Below are positions 1 through 5,601 of a stretch of 5,770 nucleotides of DNA, in pieces; within the stretch, counting starts at the first letter, position 1, and each line of letters starts with the position of its first letter. The stretch comes from Thermoleophilia bacterium (GTDB lineage: Bacteria; Actinomycetota; Thermoleophilia; Gaiellales; SKUG01). The notes below the pieces were generated by a model. That model saw only the letters and a program-made list of their open reading frames with translations. It was not told the DNA's origin and did not search any database. The translations under genes were made by a program, and so were the position numbers. Where the stretch lies: assembly GCA_007122215.1 (NCBI GenBank), contig SKUG01000058.1, positions 1 through 5,770 on the forward strand. Reading direction: 5' to 3'.

Positions 1-200
1 CGCCGGTCGGCATCGCGCAGCACGTGGAAGGCCTCGTTGAGCCGCGAGGTCATCTCCTCGGCGCGCTCGCGCATCTCGCCCTCGAAGCGATCCGGGTGCC
101 AGACCTGCACCAGCAGCTTCCACTGGGCACGCACGGCTGCGGCATCTGCCTCGCGCGGCAGGTCGAGCAGGTCGTAGTGTGTGCGCGGGCCGGTCGTCAT
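1..200 (-). CDS. J-domain (DnaJ-like) co-chaperone, N-terminal part, truncated by window edge
   Basis: Only the first 66 codons are inside the window; the gene continues past the left edge. Translation shows a J domain starting almost at once: HYDLLDLPREAD at residues 8-19 is the usual helix I entry, and the diagnostic HPD tripeptide is at residues 35-37, followed by an Arg/Glu-rich helix III ending in RLNEAFHVLRD (53-63). J domains stimulate the ATPase of DnaK/Hsp70 through HPD and recruit it to a client or site. The ATG at 200 puts the domain seven residues from the N-terminus, as is typical. A GGTGAG sequence abuts the start too closely to be a good ribosome site, and an in-frame GTG at 233 is an alternative. 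What lies after the J domain is unseen, so it cannot be assigned to DnaJ proper, CbpA or a J-domain-only protein. Confidence 0.85.
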   Translation of the reverse strand, partial: MTTGPRTHYDLLDLPREADAAAVRAQWKLLVQVWHPDRFEGEMRERAEEMTSRLNEAFHVLRDADR

Positions 201-284
201 CTCACCCGGATATCGGGACGCGCCCGGCTCCACGGCAGTGCGCTGCGGGCGGCGTGGCCCCCAGCGGCATCCATGCTGGCCGGC

Positions 285-650
285 CTACCCCTGCGTCGGG
301 GCTGCAGCCTTGACGGCCTCGAGGGCACCGTCGCGCGTGGCGTGGATGTCGAACACCCGGTGCAGGCCGGTGATCTCGAAGATCTTGGTGATGTTGCGAT
401 CGTCGCAGACGAGCACGAGCTGTCCGCCGGAGGGGCGCAGGCGCTTGACGCCGCCGACCAGCACGCCCAGCGTGGTGGAGTCGATGAACGTCGTGTTCGA
501 GAAGTCGACAACGACGTTGGTGGTGCCACCCTCGATGAACTCCAGCAGGTGCTTCTTGAACTCCGGCGCCGTGTAGAGGTCGACCTCGCCGCTGAGCTCG
601 ATCACTGCGATCGAGTCCGACACCTGCTCCGTGGAAACCGAGAAGTTCAT
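285..650 (-). CDS. STAS-domain anti-sigma factor antagonist (SpoIIAA/RsbV type)
   Basis: This is a 121-residue single-domain protein, the normal length for this family. Strand-helix alternation fits STAS: IAVIELSGEVDLYTAPEF (residues 14-31), then NVVVDFSNTTFIDSTTLGVL (45-64), then a basic segment and QLVLVCDD (77-84). The D57-S58-T59 motif corresponds to the phosphorylation site of SpoIIAA/RsbV. In known members, the dephosphorylated form binds an anti-sigma kinase of the SpoIIAB/RsbW type and frees a sigma factor; phosphorylation of the Ser switches it off. That role is inferred here from the family. The start is well supported by AAGGAG eight bases upstream. The neighbours on both sides are unrelated, and no kinase, phosphatase or sigma gene is present, so its partner must be elsewhere. 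It is cytoplasmic, with no signal or membrane segment. Confidence 0.92.
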   Translation of the reverse strand: MNFSVSTEQVSDSIAVIELSGEVDLYTAPEFKKHLLEFIEGGTTNVVVDFSNTTFIDSTTLGVLVGGVKRLRPSGGQLVLVCDDRNITKIFEITGLHRVFDIHATRDGALEAVKAAAPTQG

Positions 651-658
651 CGTGGTAT

Positions 659-664
659 CTCCTT
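659..664 (-). promoter_or_regulatory. Strong Shine-Dalgarno site of the STAS gene
   Basis: On the minus strand this reads AAGGAG and lies eight bases before the ATG at 650. It fixes the start of the anti-sigma antagonist and is one of the two clear ribosome sites in the window; the other precedes the HtrA gene. Confidence 0.8.
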
Positions 665-708
665 GGGTCGTCAGGACCGGTGGGGAGCATCCGGACCCAT
701 GCCGGGTT

Positions 709-721
709 CGTGGGCCCCACG
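709..721. terminator. GC-rich inverted repeat after the TPR gene, possible weak terminator or processing hairpin
   Basis: CGTGGGCCCCACG is an inverted repeat with six-base arms around a single central base. In RNA it would fold as about five GC-rich pairs with a three-base loop. It begins 11 bases after the TPR gene stop (minus strand) and lies about 60 bases before the STAS start. No U-run follows, so it is not a textbook intrinsic terminator. The 82-bp gap shows no convincing -35/-10 pair for the STAS gene, so read-through from the TPR promoter is possible. Confidence 0.3.
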
Positions 722-732
722 CTACTCGCTGG

Positions 733-1395
733 CTAGGGCTGCGTCAATATCGGCTGGTTCGCCGTTGCCTGGGCGATCTCGATGATCTGCTCGGCGTCGC
801 TCGCCCGGGCGTCGTTCGGGGCGAGCTCGAGGAAGCGCGTCATGGCCCGCTGGGCCTCCTCGACGTCCTCGGCGAAGTAGGCGGAGAGCCCCATGGCCCA
901 GAAGAGGTCGCGGTCCTCGGGGCTGGCAGCGGTGAGCTCGCGATAGACCTGGAGGGCCTGGACGTGGTTCTGCTGGGCCTCGTACACGCGTGCGAGGTTC
1001 AGCGTGGTGTCCTTGTCTCCGGGATTCTCCTCGAGGTAGAGGCGGAAGGCCCTGCTGGAGCGTGCCAGGAAGCGATCCCGCTCGGCGTCGGTGAACTCGG
1101 GGTAGGTGCGGATGCCATCGATGGTCTCGACCTCCCCGGAGGGCTGGGTCGCGAGCGTGAGGTAGCCGATGCCGACCCGCTGCAGCGCGGCCATGTCGGA
1201 CGGATCGTCGCGCAGGTCCGACAGCGCGTTCTCGATCTCCCGGTCCGGGCCGGAGTAGGCGCCGCCCACCCCCGTGAACTGCTGGAAGACCGGAGTGCCC
1301 GCCACCACGGCGAGCACGTACCCGCCAAAGAGCGTGAAGGCCATGAAGATGAACACTCCGCGCAGGAACCACGTGCGTGTCTTGCTCTGCTGCAT
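733..1395 (-). CDS. Membrane-anchored tetratricopeptide (TPR) repeat protein
   Basis: This is a 220-residue protein. Residues 9-33 form one hydrophobic helix (start WFLRGVFIF, end VLAVVAG) after a short basic N-terminus, KTR. There is no signal peptidase motif I would trust, so it is probably a single-pass anchor with the rest outside the membrane. A glycine-rich linker (42-50) leads to a helical domain. Residues 126-159 and about 162-194 look like two TPR units: DTTLNLARVYEAQQNHVQAL carries the N/L-A-Y-A spacing, and the second has WAMGLSAYFAEDVEEAQ then FLELAPND. TPRs are protein-protein scaffolds, and the partner is unknown. The ATG at 1395 has no Shine-Dalgarno sequence but lies six bases after a -10 box, which suggests leaderless translation. 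The same frame stays open upstream to 2028, but that stretch overlaps the amidohydrolase and lacks protein character. Confidence 0.8.
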   Translation of the reverse strand: MQQSKTRTWFLRGVFIFMAFTLFGGYVLAVVAGTPVFQQFTGVGGAYSGPDREIENALSDLRDDPSDMAALQRVGIGYLTLATQPSGEVETIDGIRTYPEFTDAERDRFLARSSRAFRLYLEENPGDKDTTLNLARVYEAQQNHVQALQVYRELTAASPEDRDLFWAMGLSAYFAEDVEEAQRAMTRFLELAPNDARASDAEQIIEIAQATANQPILTQP

Positions 1396-1401
1396 GGCGC
1401 A

Positions 1402-1429
1402 GTTATACCCGACCGGCCCCGGTCTGCAA
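1402..1429 (-). promoter_or_regulatory. Sigma70-type leaderless promoter of the TPR gene, overlapping the upstream stop codon
   Basis: On the minus strand, TTGCAG (1429-1424) is followed by a 16-base spacer and TATAAC (1407-1402), then six bases to the ATG at 1395. With the usual -10 to start-site distance, transcription would begin at or within a base of the A of the ATG, which explains the missing ribosome site. The TAA inside the -10 box (1405-1403) is also the stop codon of the amidohydrolase gene. Leaderless genes with this geometry are common in actinobacteria. That this one is used is inference. Confidence 0.65.
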
Positions 1430-2788
1430 CGGATTCGGTCCCCGATTGCCTGCCCGTGACGCTCCTGACGCGAGTCGCTGCAGCTCGCGGGCGAGCCGCG
1501 CAGACCTGGCCCTCGCATGCGCGAGGCGCTCCAGCGAGCGCGCCACCCGCGCATCCCAGGCATGTTCGCCGGCGACGAGCACGAGCTGTACCTGGTGGGG
1601 GTGGGCCGCGAGCACGAGCGACTCCACGGCAGGAGCTCCAGCATCGAGCCGGATCGCGCAGAGGTCGGCGGCGGCTCCCTCGGCCAGCAGCCCGCGGTCG
1701 GGGTACCCGCCGGCAAGGGCGCCGCCCCGGGTCGCGAGCCACAGCGCCTCCCCGGCACTGATCGCCGCGGCGTCCTGCTCCAGCGCCCGGACCCCATGCA
1801 GCAGCAGCCGCATCTCGGCGAACATGTCGAGCGGCCCGGCCGAGGCAGGGCTGTCGGTGCCGAGTGCCAGGGGCACGCCGGCCTCGCGCAGCAGCCGCCA
1901 CGGAGGCAGGCCGCAGCCCAGGCGCGCGTTCGACCGCGGGCACAGGACCAGGCCGGCGCCCGTAGCGGCGAGGGCCTCCACCTGGTCGACGTCGAGGTGT
2001 ACTCCGTGCACGAGCAGCGCCCGCTCATCCAGCAGGCCCTCCAGCATCGTCACGGGGGCCGATCCCGCCGGCCAGCGCGGCCGCTCCCCGCCGCCGAAGC
2101 TTCGTGACAGCGGTCCGCTGCCGTCGGCGAGGAACCCGAGCTCTGCCGGTGACTCGGCCAGGTGGGTCATCCAGCGACCCCCGCCCGTGGCGACCCGGGT
2201 GTAGTCGTCGGGTCCTGCCGTGTAGGGCGCATGGGGCGAGAGGCCGTCATCGATGCCCGGTGGTAGCGTCCTCGGTGCAGCCTCGGCCTCGTCGATGCTG
2301 CGGACGCCGGGGCCCAGCGAGGCGGCAAAGACCTCGCGGTAGCTGCGGCCCCGGACCCCGGCGGCGTGCAGCGCGGCCGGGACGGCATCGGAGTAGCTGG
2401 CGTCGAGGACGGTGGTGATGCCACCGGCGATGCACTCCATCGCGCCGGCCTCGGCGGCACCACTGGTGATGTCGACGCCACCCGCGCTGGCTGCCGCCCG
2501 TACCTCCACCAGCCGACCGAGCCACTCGGGCAGTGCCAGCCCGTCGATGATCCCGCTCCAGGGCGCGAGCTCGACGTGGGCGTGGGCGTTCACGAGTCCC
2601 GGCAGCAGCGCGCACCCATCGAGCCGGGTCGCACCGCGGGGCGCGCTGCGAACGCCCGTCCGCACGCCGGCGATCCGGCCGTCGGCGATGGCAACCACCG
2701 CGTCCTCGAGCACGTCGATGCCGTACGCATCGGTCGGGGCGAGCAGCAGCGGAGCCCAGAGCAGCGATGGGGCCGTGGGCGTGTCCAT
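1403..2788 (-). CDS. Metal-dependent amidohydrolase, cytosine-deaminase/TRZ-ATZ type; possible aminodeoxyfutalosine deaminase relative
   Basis: This is a 461-residue TIM-barrel hydrolase. Motifs in order: a small N-terminal beta domain with DGRIAGV (36-42); LLPGLVNAHAHVEL (61-74), giving metal ligands H69 and H71; SPHAPYT (184-190); MTHLAES (207-213), with metal ligand H209 and catalytic E212; VHGVHLD (260-266), with the substrate-side His; and LGTDSPAS (309-316), with metal ligand D312. This set marks a mononuclear-metal enzyme that deaminates or hydrolyses a C-N bond on a ring substrate. The overall pattern (ALPEWL after HAH, HLAES...ADGSGP) resembles hydrolases often annotated as aminodeoxyfutalosine deaminase of the futalosine menaquinone route. 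The substrate cannot be read from sequence, and chlorohydrolase, guanine or adenosine-type deaminase remain possible. The last ~45 residues are Arg/Ala-rich and look like a loosely conserved tail. The start overlaps the tatC stop by one base (TGATG) with no ribosome site, implying translational coupling. Confidence 0.88.
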   Translation of the reverse strand: MDTPTAPSLLWAPLLLAPTDAYGIDVLEDAVVAIADGRIAGVRTGVRSAPRGATRLDGCALLPGLVNAHAHVELAPWSGIIDGLALPEWLGRLVEVRAAASAGGVDITSGAAEAGAMECIAGGITTVLDASYSDAVPAALHAAGVRGRSYREVFAASLGPGVRSIDEAEAAPRTLPPGIDDGLSPHAPYTAGPDDYTRVATGGGRWMTHLAESPAELGFLADGSGPLSRSFGGGERPRWPAGSAPVTMLEGLLDERALLVHGVHLDVDQVEALAATGAGLVLCPRSNARLGCGLPPWRLLREAGVPLALGTDSPASAGPLDMFAEMRLLLHGVRALEQDAAAISAGEALWLATRGGALAGGYPDRGLLAEGAAADLCAIRLDAGAPAVESLVLAAHPHQVQLVLVAGEHAWDARVARSLERLAHARARSARLARELQRLASGASRAGNRGPNPLQTGAGRV

Positions 2789-3636
2789 CAGCCGGGCGGG
2801 TGTCGGCGCTCCTGCCGCGCCAGCAGCAGGATCGACAGCTCGTAGAGCAGCAGCAGCGGGATCATCTCCAGCAGCAGGGACACGGGGTCGATGGTGGGCA
2901 GCAGCAGGGCCGTGAGGAAGGCGATCACGAGCACTGCATAGCGCCGGTTGCGCCGCAGCCAGCTGCTGTCGATGACCCCGACCCGTCCGAGCACCACGAG
3001 GACCAGCGGGTAGAGGAAGCCGATCCCCAGCGCGACCATCGTCAGCGTCACGAACGAGTAGTAGTCGCCGGCGCGCACCTGCACCTCGAAACGTCCGTCA
3101 CCGAGGCCCAGCAGGAAGCGCACCGCCGGCCCCAGCACGACCAGGTAGCAGAAGGCTACCCCGGCGTAGAAGAGGCCCGGGACCACCAGCGCGCCGTTGC
3201 GGACGATGCGTCGCCTGTCGGGTGGAAGTGCCGGGGCGAGGTACTGGTAGGCGTGCCACACCAGCAGCGGGAAGGTCGCGGCAAAGGAGGCGAAGGCCGC
3301 CACCGTGAGGGTCGTGAAGAACGGCTCGGTGACCGAGAGCGTGACCACCTCGAAGCGTCCCTGCAGGGGGCGGTTGAGCAGCCCGAGCAGCTGGTCGGCG
3401 AACGCGAAGCCGATGACCACGCCCCCGACGAGCGTGGCGAGGTAGGCGGTGATCCGCCAGCGCAGCTCCTGCAGGTGGTCGCCAACCGGCATCTGCGCGC
3501 CGGCCTCGACGTGGGCCCGGCGAAGCTCGCGGCGGCGGGCTGGGGCAGAGACAGCCGCACGCACGCGCGCGAGGCGGGGAAGGCTCGGAGTCCCTGCGGG
3601 AGGGCCCGATGGCGGTGGTGTCGCGACGCTCCCCAC
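2788..3636 (-). CDS. tatC: Sec-independent protein translocase subunit TatC
   Basis: TatC is the six-helix membrane core of the twin-arginine translocase and, in known systems, recognises the RR signal peptide and recruits TatA. The GTG start at 3636 gives 282 residues. The family core begins at MPVGDHLQELRWRI (49-62), with E57 and R59 matching the conserved N-terminal Glu/Arg of E. coli TatC (E15, R17). Hydrophobic spans lie at about 63-85, 106-127, 148-171, 193-217, 232-247 and 252-273. YLAPALPP (132-139) is the usual loop motif, and TIDPVSLLLEMIPLLLLYE closes the protein. Residues 1-48 are Pro/Arg-rich with less GC-biased third positions, so ATG at 3492 (234 residues, the usual length) is a serious alternative start; neither has a good ribosome site. 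The gene lies 17 bp after tatA and shares its stop with the amidohydrolase start. The buried TM4 glutamate appears to be replaced by L208. Confidence 0.95.
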   Translation of the reverse strand: MGSVATPPPSGPPAGTPSLPRLARVRAAVSAPARRRELRRAHVEAGAQMPVGDHLQELRWRITAYLATLVGGVVIGFAFADQLLGLLNRPLQGRFEVVTLSVTEPFFTTLTVAAFASFAATFPLLVWHAYQYLAPALPPDRRRIVRNGALVVPGLFYAGVAFCYLVVLGPAVRFLLGLGDGRFEVQVRAGDYYSFVTLTMVALGIGFLYPLVLVVLGRVGVIDSSWLRRNRRYAVLVIAFLTALLLPTIDPVSLLLEMIPLLLLYELSILLLARQERRHPPG

Positions 3637-3653
3637 GGGTCAGGCCCCGCAGG

Positions 3654-3908
3654 TCAGGTACGAGGTGTCTCGTCGGCCACGGGTCGGGCAGGTGCCGGCT
3701 CGGCTGCCGTGCCGGGCGCGGGGCGCTCGACCTCGGCCTCGATCTGGGCGGCGACCTGGTTCACGGAGGCCTCCGCGCCGGACACGCTCGACTTGAACTC
3801 GCGGATCGCGCGGCCCATGGAGCGTCCCATCTCCGGCAGCCGCTTGGGGCCGAAGACGACCAGTGCGAGGATCAGCAGGATGATCAGCTCTTGCCAGTGC
3901 AGTCCCAT
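3654..3908 (-). CDS. tatA: Sec-independent protein translocase subunit TatA
   Basis: This is an 84-residue protein of typical TatA length. A very short N-terminus (MGLHWQ) leads into one membrane helix, about residues 7-19, with E7 at the polar position aligned with Q8 of E. coli TatA. Then comes the hinge FGPKRLPE (19-26), matching the FGxxxLP signature, and an amphipathic helix, MGRSMGRAIREFKSSV (27-42). The tail is acidic and Pro/Ala-rich. TatA oligomers form the passage for folded substrates once TatC has bound a twin-arginine signal. TatB is not seen, and in many actinobacteria it is encoded elsewhere or replaced by a second TatA. The ATG at 3908 gives exactly the family N-terminus; no Shine-Dalgarno is visible, and a possible -10 box lies seven bases upstream, so the mRNA may be leaderless. 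It is the first gene of a tatA-tatC-amidohydrolase unit. Confidence 0.96.
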   Translation of the reverse strand: MGLHWQELIILLILALVVFGPKRLPEMGRSMGRAIREFKSSVSGAEASVNQVAAQIEAEVERPAPGTAAEPAPARPVADETPRT

Positions 3909-3915
3909 GGGCGCC

Positions 3916-3921
3916 ACGATA
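3916..3921 (-). promoter_or_regulatory. Possible -10 element of tatA (leaderless type)
   Basis: On the minus strand this reads TATCGT (TANNNT pattern) and ends seven bases before the tatA ATG, the spacing expected for a transcript starting at the start codon. No recognisable -35 box is seen at the right distance; a GC palindrome occupies that place instead. Confidence 0.4.
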
Positions 3922-3936
3922 CCAGCGGCAGCCACC

Positions 3937-3948
3937 CCGGCGCGCCGG
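3937..3948. repeat. 12-bp perfect palindrome in the tatA promoter region
   Basis: CCGGCGCGCCGG is a perfect 12-base palindrome centred about 34 bases before the tatA start, where a -35 box would lie. It could be an activator or repressor site or a chance GC palindrome; base composition makes the latter quite possible. Confidence 0.35.
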
Positions 3949-4028
3949 TAGCCGGCAGGGTACGAAATCCCGAATCCGGGTAGCAGGACGCTGATGCTCC
4001 CTCCTGCCACACCCGACGACCCGCGTGA

Positions 4029-4051
4029 CACCGGCCGAGGTCCGGCCGGTG
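4029..4051. repeat. Inverted repeat with 8-bp arms and 7-bp loop in the tatA/htrA divergent region
   Basis: CACCGGCC (4029-4036) pairs exactly with GGCCGGTG (4044-4051) around GAGGTCC. The pairing resumes for one base (G4027-C4053) after a mismatch. It lies about 120 bases from tatA and about 180 from htrA, downstream of neither gene, so it is more likely a protein-binding dyad or a structured leader element than a terminator. Confidence 0.5.
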
Positions 4052-4163
4052 ACTCGACCATCGACCCCGCCTACGGCTCAGCCCGTCGGGTAGAGGATCC
4101 TGAGCTGCCCGGGATGGCAGGACGGTGGGCATCGCCCGGTATGGAGGAGCTCGCGTCGAGCAC

Positions 4164-4184
4164 CGGAAACGGTTCCGCTACGGT
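4164..4184 (+). promoter_or_regulatory. Possible htrA operator palindrome and -10 box
   Basis: CGGAAACGGTTCCG (4164-4177) is a dyad with six of seven base pairs matching and a CG step at its centre, the general form of LacI-family operators. Right after it, TACGGT (4179-4184) could be a -10 box, giving a leader of about 35-40 bases before the htrA ATG at 4228. The -35 position has only a poor match. GGAAAC also recalls the -35 of ECF sigma promoters, but the distance to a downstream GTCT (14 bases) is short for that class. Confidence 0.3.
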
Positions 4185-4216
4185 GTCTGGAGAGCAGCCA
4201 CCGCACGACGCCCCGC

Positions 4217-4221
4217 AGGAG
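4217..4221 (+). promoter_or_regulatory. Shine-Dalgarno site that sets the htrA start
   Basis: AGGAG lies six bases before the ATG at 4228. None of the in-frame upstream ATGs (3994, 4114, 4141) has a comparable site, so this decides the start in favour of 4228. Confidence 0.75.
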
Positions 4222-4227
4222 CCCTCG

Positions 4228-5526
4228 ATGGACCAGGCCACGATCGATCCGCCCCGACCCGCGCCGGCACCTGGCTCCGACCCTGCCGCCGAGCCGCCCG
4301 GCAGGCCACCGCGGCGTGGTCGCGGCCTGCTGGGAATCCTCTCGATCGTGCTGGTCGCGTTTGCGGCCGGCGTTGCGGGCTCGATCTTTGCCAGTGACGT
4401 GCGCGAGTGGCTGGGCCTCGAGGCCCAGGGTGGGTCCACGGCAGGTCCCCGCGTGGCGGCCGATGCCGGCGAGGGCGTGCGTGGCGCGCCGATGTCGAAC
4501 GACCCCGACTCGCTCACGGTGCAGGAGATCTACGACATGGCGGCGCCGGCCGTGGTCAACATCGAGGCCCGCCAGACCACGATCACCGACTCGATCTTCG
4601 GGTTCCCGCAGGAGCGCCGGGGCGTCGCCAGCGGCTCGGGATTCGTGATCGACGATGCAGGCAACATCGTCACCAACGCGCACGTGGTGCGCGACTCCAG
4701 CGCGATCTCGGTGACCTTCTCCGATGATCGCCAGGTCGAGGCCTCGCTGGTCGGGCTCGACATCTCCTCGGACATCGCCGTGATCCGCGTGGACGTCGAC
4801 GCCGAGGGGCTCGTGCCGCTGGAGTTCGCGGACTCGGGAGCCGTCACGGTCGGGGACCCGGTCGTGGCGATCGGCAACCCGTTCGGCCTCGATCGCACGG
4901 CAACCAGCGGCATCGTCTCCGCCCTGCAGCGGGAGATCCGCGCCGAGAACGGGTTCTCGATCCCGGACGTGATCCAGACCGATGCGGCGATCAACTCCGG
5001 CAACTCCGGCGGCCCGCTGCTGGATGCCCGTGGGCGGGTGATCGGCGTCAACTCCCAGATCCAGACACCATCCGGCGGCAACGTCGGGATCGCCTTCTCG
5101 ATTCCCTCCAACACCGTGCGCAGCGTCGTCGAGGACATCCTCGAGGACGGCGTGGTGTCCCGGGCCTGGCTCGGGGTCACCGGCGTGAGCATCGACGACA
5201 TCGTGCTCGGCTACCTGCGCCTGCCCGTGGAGGAGGGCGTGCTGGTGAGCGAGGTCGTGCCGGGCTCTCCCGCAGCCGAGGCGGGCCTGCGCGGCGCCGA
5301 GACCTTCGCCAACCGCGCCGGCAGCGAGTACCCGCTCGATGGTGACATCATCGTCAGCTACGACGGCACCGAGGTGACCTCGATGCGCCAGCTCGTGGAC
5401 CTCGTGGCCCAGAGCCGGCCCGGGGACAGCGTCGAGGTCGTCTACTACCGCGGGGACGAGCGCGACAGCGTCACGATCGACCTGGTCGAGCGTCCGAACA
5501 CGGCTGCCGGGCAGCAGCCGCGCTGA
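4228..5526 (+). CDS. Membrane-anchored HtrA/DegP-type serine protease with C-terminal PDZ domain
   Basis: From the ATG at 4228 the product has 432 residues. A Pro-rich cytoplasmic N-terminus ends in RPPRRGRG (26-33), followed by one membrane helix (34-55), so the rest lies outside. The trypsin-like domain has the full triad: H152 in TNAHVV, D182 in SSDIAVI, and S260 in GNSGGP. Supporting motifs are SGSGFVI (135-141), AIGNPFGL (214-221), IQTDAAINSGNS (249-260) and GIAFSIP (287-293). A single PDZ domain spans about 313-420 (WLGV, then GVLVSEVVPGSPAAEAGL and DGDIIVSYDG). Known relatives degrade or refold misfolded envelope proteins under stress, with PDZ binding of exposed C-termini. One PDZ and a membrane anchor fit the DegS/HtrA-like actinobacterial form rather than two-PDZ DegP. 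The gene diverges from tatA; the following gene, sufC, seems to have its own promoter. No clear terminator follows the stop. Confidence 0.95.
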   Translation: MDQATIDPPRPAPAPGSDPAAEPPGRPPRRGRGLLGILSIVLVAFAAGVAGSIFASDVREWLGLEAQGGSTAGPRVAADAGEGVRGAPMSNDPDSLTVQEIYDMAAPAVVNIEARQTTITDSIFGFPQERRGVASGSGFVIDDAGNIVTNAHVVRDSSAISVTFSDDRQVEASLVGLDISSDIAVIRVDVDAEGLVPLEFADSGAVTVGDPVVAIGNPFGLDRTATSGIVSALQREIRAENGFSIPDVIQTDAAINSGNSGGPLLDARGRVIGVNSQIQTPSGGNVGIAFSIPSNTVRSVVEDILEDGVVSRAWLGVTGVSIDDIVLGYLRLPVEEGVLVSEVVPGSPAAEAGLRGAETFANRAGSEYPLDGDIIVSYDGTEVTSMRQLVDLVAQSRPGDSVEVVYYRGDERDSVTIDLVERPNTAAGQQPR

Positions 5527-5536
5527 GTGCCGGGCA
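5505..5536 (+). repeat. Two 9-bp direct repeats straddling the htrA stop codon
   Basis: TGCCGGGCA occurs at 5505-5513 and 5528-5536, 23 bases apart, with the htrA TGA between them. Each copy is itself a small dyad (TGCC-G-GGCA). The length is modest for such GC-rich DNA, so this may be chance. Confidence 0.3.
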
Positions 5537-5601
5537 TCTGTCCGCAGTGAACCGGGACGGTGCGGCGGGCCGTACTGCAGTGGTGCACATGTCAGGGTAC
5601 C

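Larger units (their letters stand above)
3909..4227. other. Divergent intergenic region between tatA and htrA
   Basis: These 319 bases separate the two outward-facing genes. The plus-strand htrA frame stays open back to an ATG at 3994, with further ATGs at 4114 and 4141. Its translation there is low-complexity (Pro, Gly, Asp, Ser), third-position bias is weak and no ribosome site precedes those ATGs, so I read it as non-coding. It holds a possible leaderless -10 for tatA, a 12-bp palindrome (3937-3948), an inverted repeat with 8-bp arms (4029-4051) and an imperfect operator-like palindrome with a possible -10 for htrA (4164-4184). No small RNA gene or riboswitch is recognised. Confidence 0.7.

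Noticed and set aside
235..246. Small dyad between the STAS and J-domain genes as a terminator
   Set aside because: Only four to six pairs including a wobble, with a tiny loop and no U-run; expected by chance in this composition.
24..785. Plus-strand open frame of 253 codons opposite the J-domain and STAS genes
   Set aside because: It is antisense to the intact STAS protein and the J domain; the composition is typical of reverse reading.
631..1761. Plus-strand open frame of 376 codons opposite the TPR gene
   Set aside because: No recognisable domain, low-complexity composition, and it lies antisense to two supported genes.
733..2028. Extension of the TPR frame upstream to give a 431-residue protein
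   Set aside because: The extra part overlaps the amidohydrolase, whose catalytic motifs are intact, and is Arg/Cys/Pro-rich without structure. The real start at 1395 has a membrane helix and a good promoter.
2767..3951. Plus-strand open frame of 394 codons opposite tatC and tatA
   Set aside because: Gln/His/Glu/Arg-rich low-complexity translation that mirrors hydrophobic Tat helices; there is no sign of a real protein.
3994..4227. N-terminal extension of HtrA by 78 residues
   Set aside because: Low-complexity sequence with weak third-position bias and no ribosome site at 3994, 4114 or 4141, whereas AGGAG is ideally placed before the ATG at 4228.
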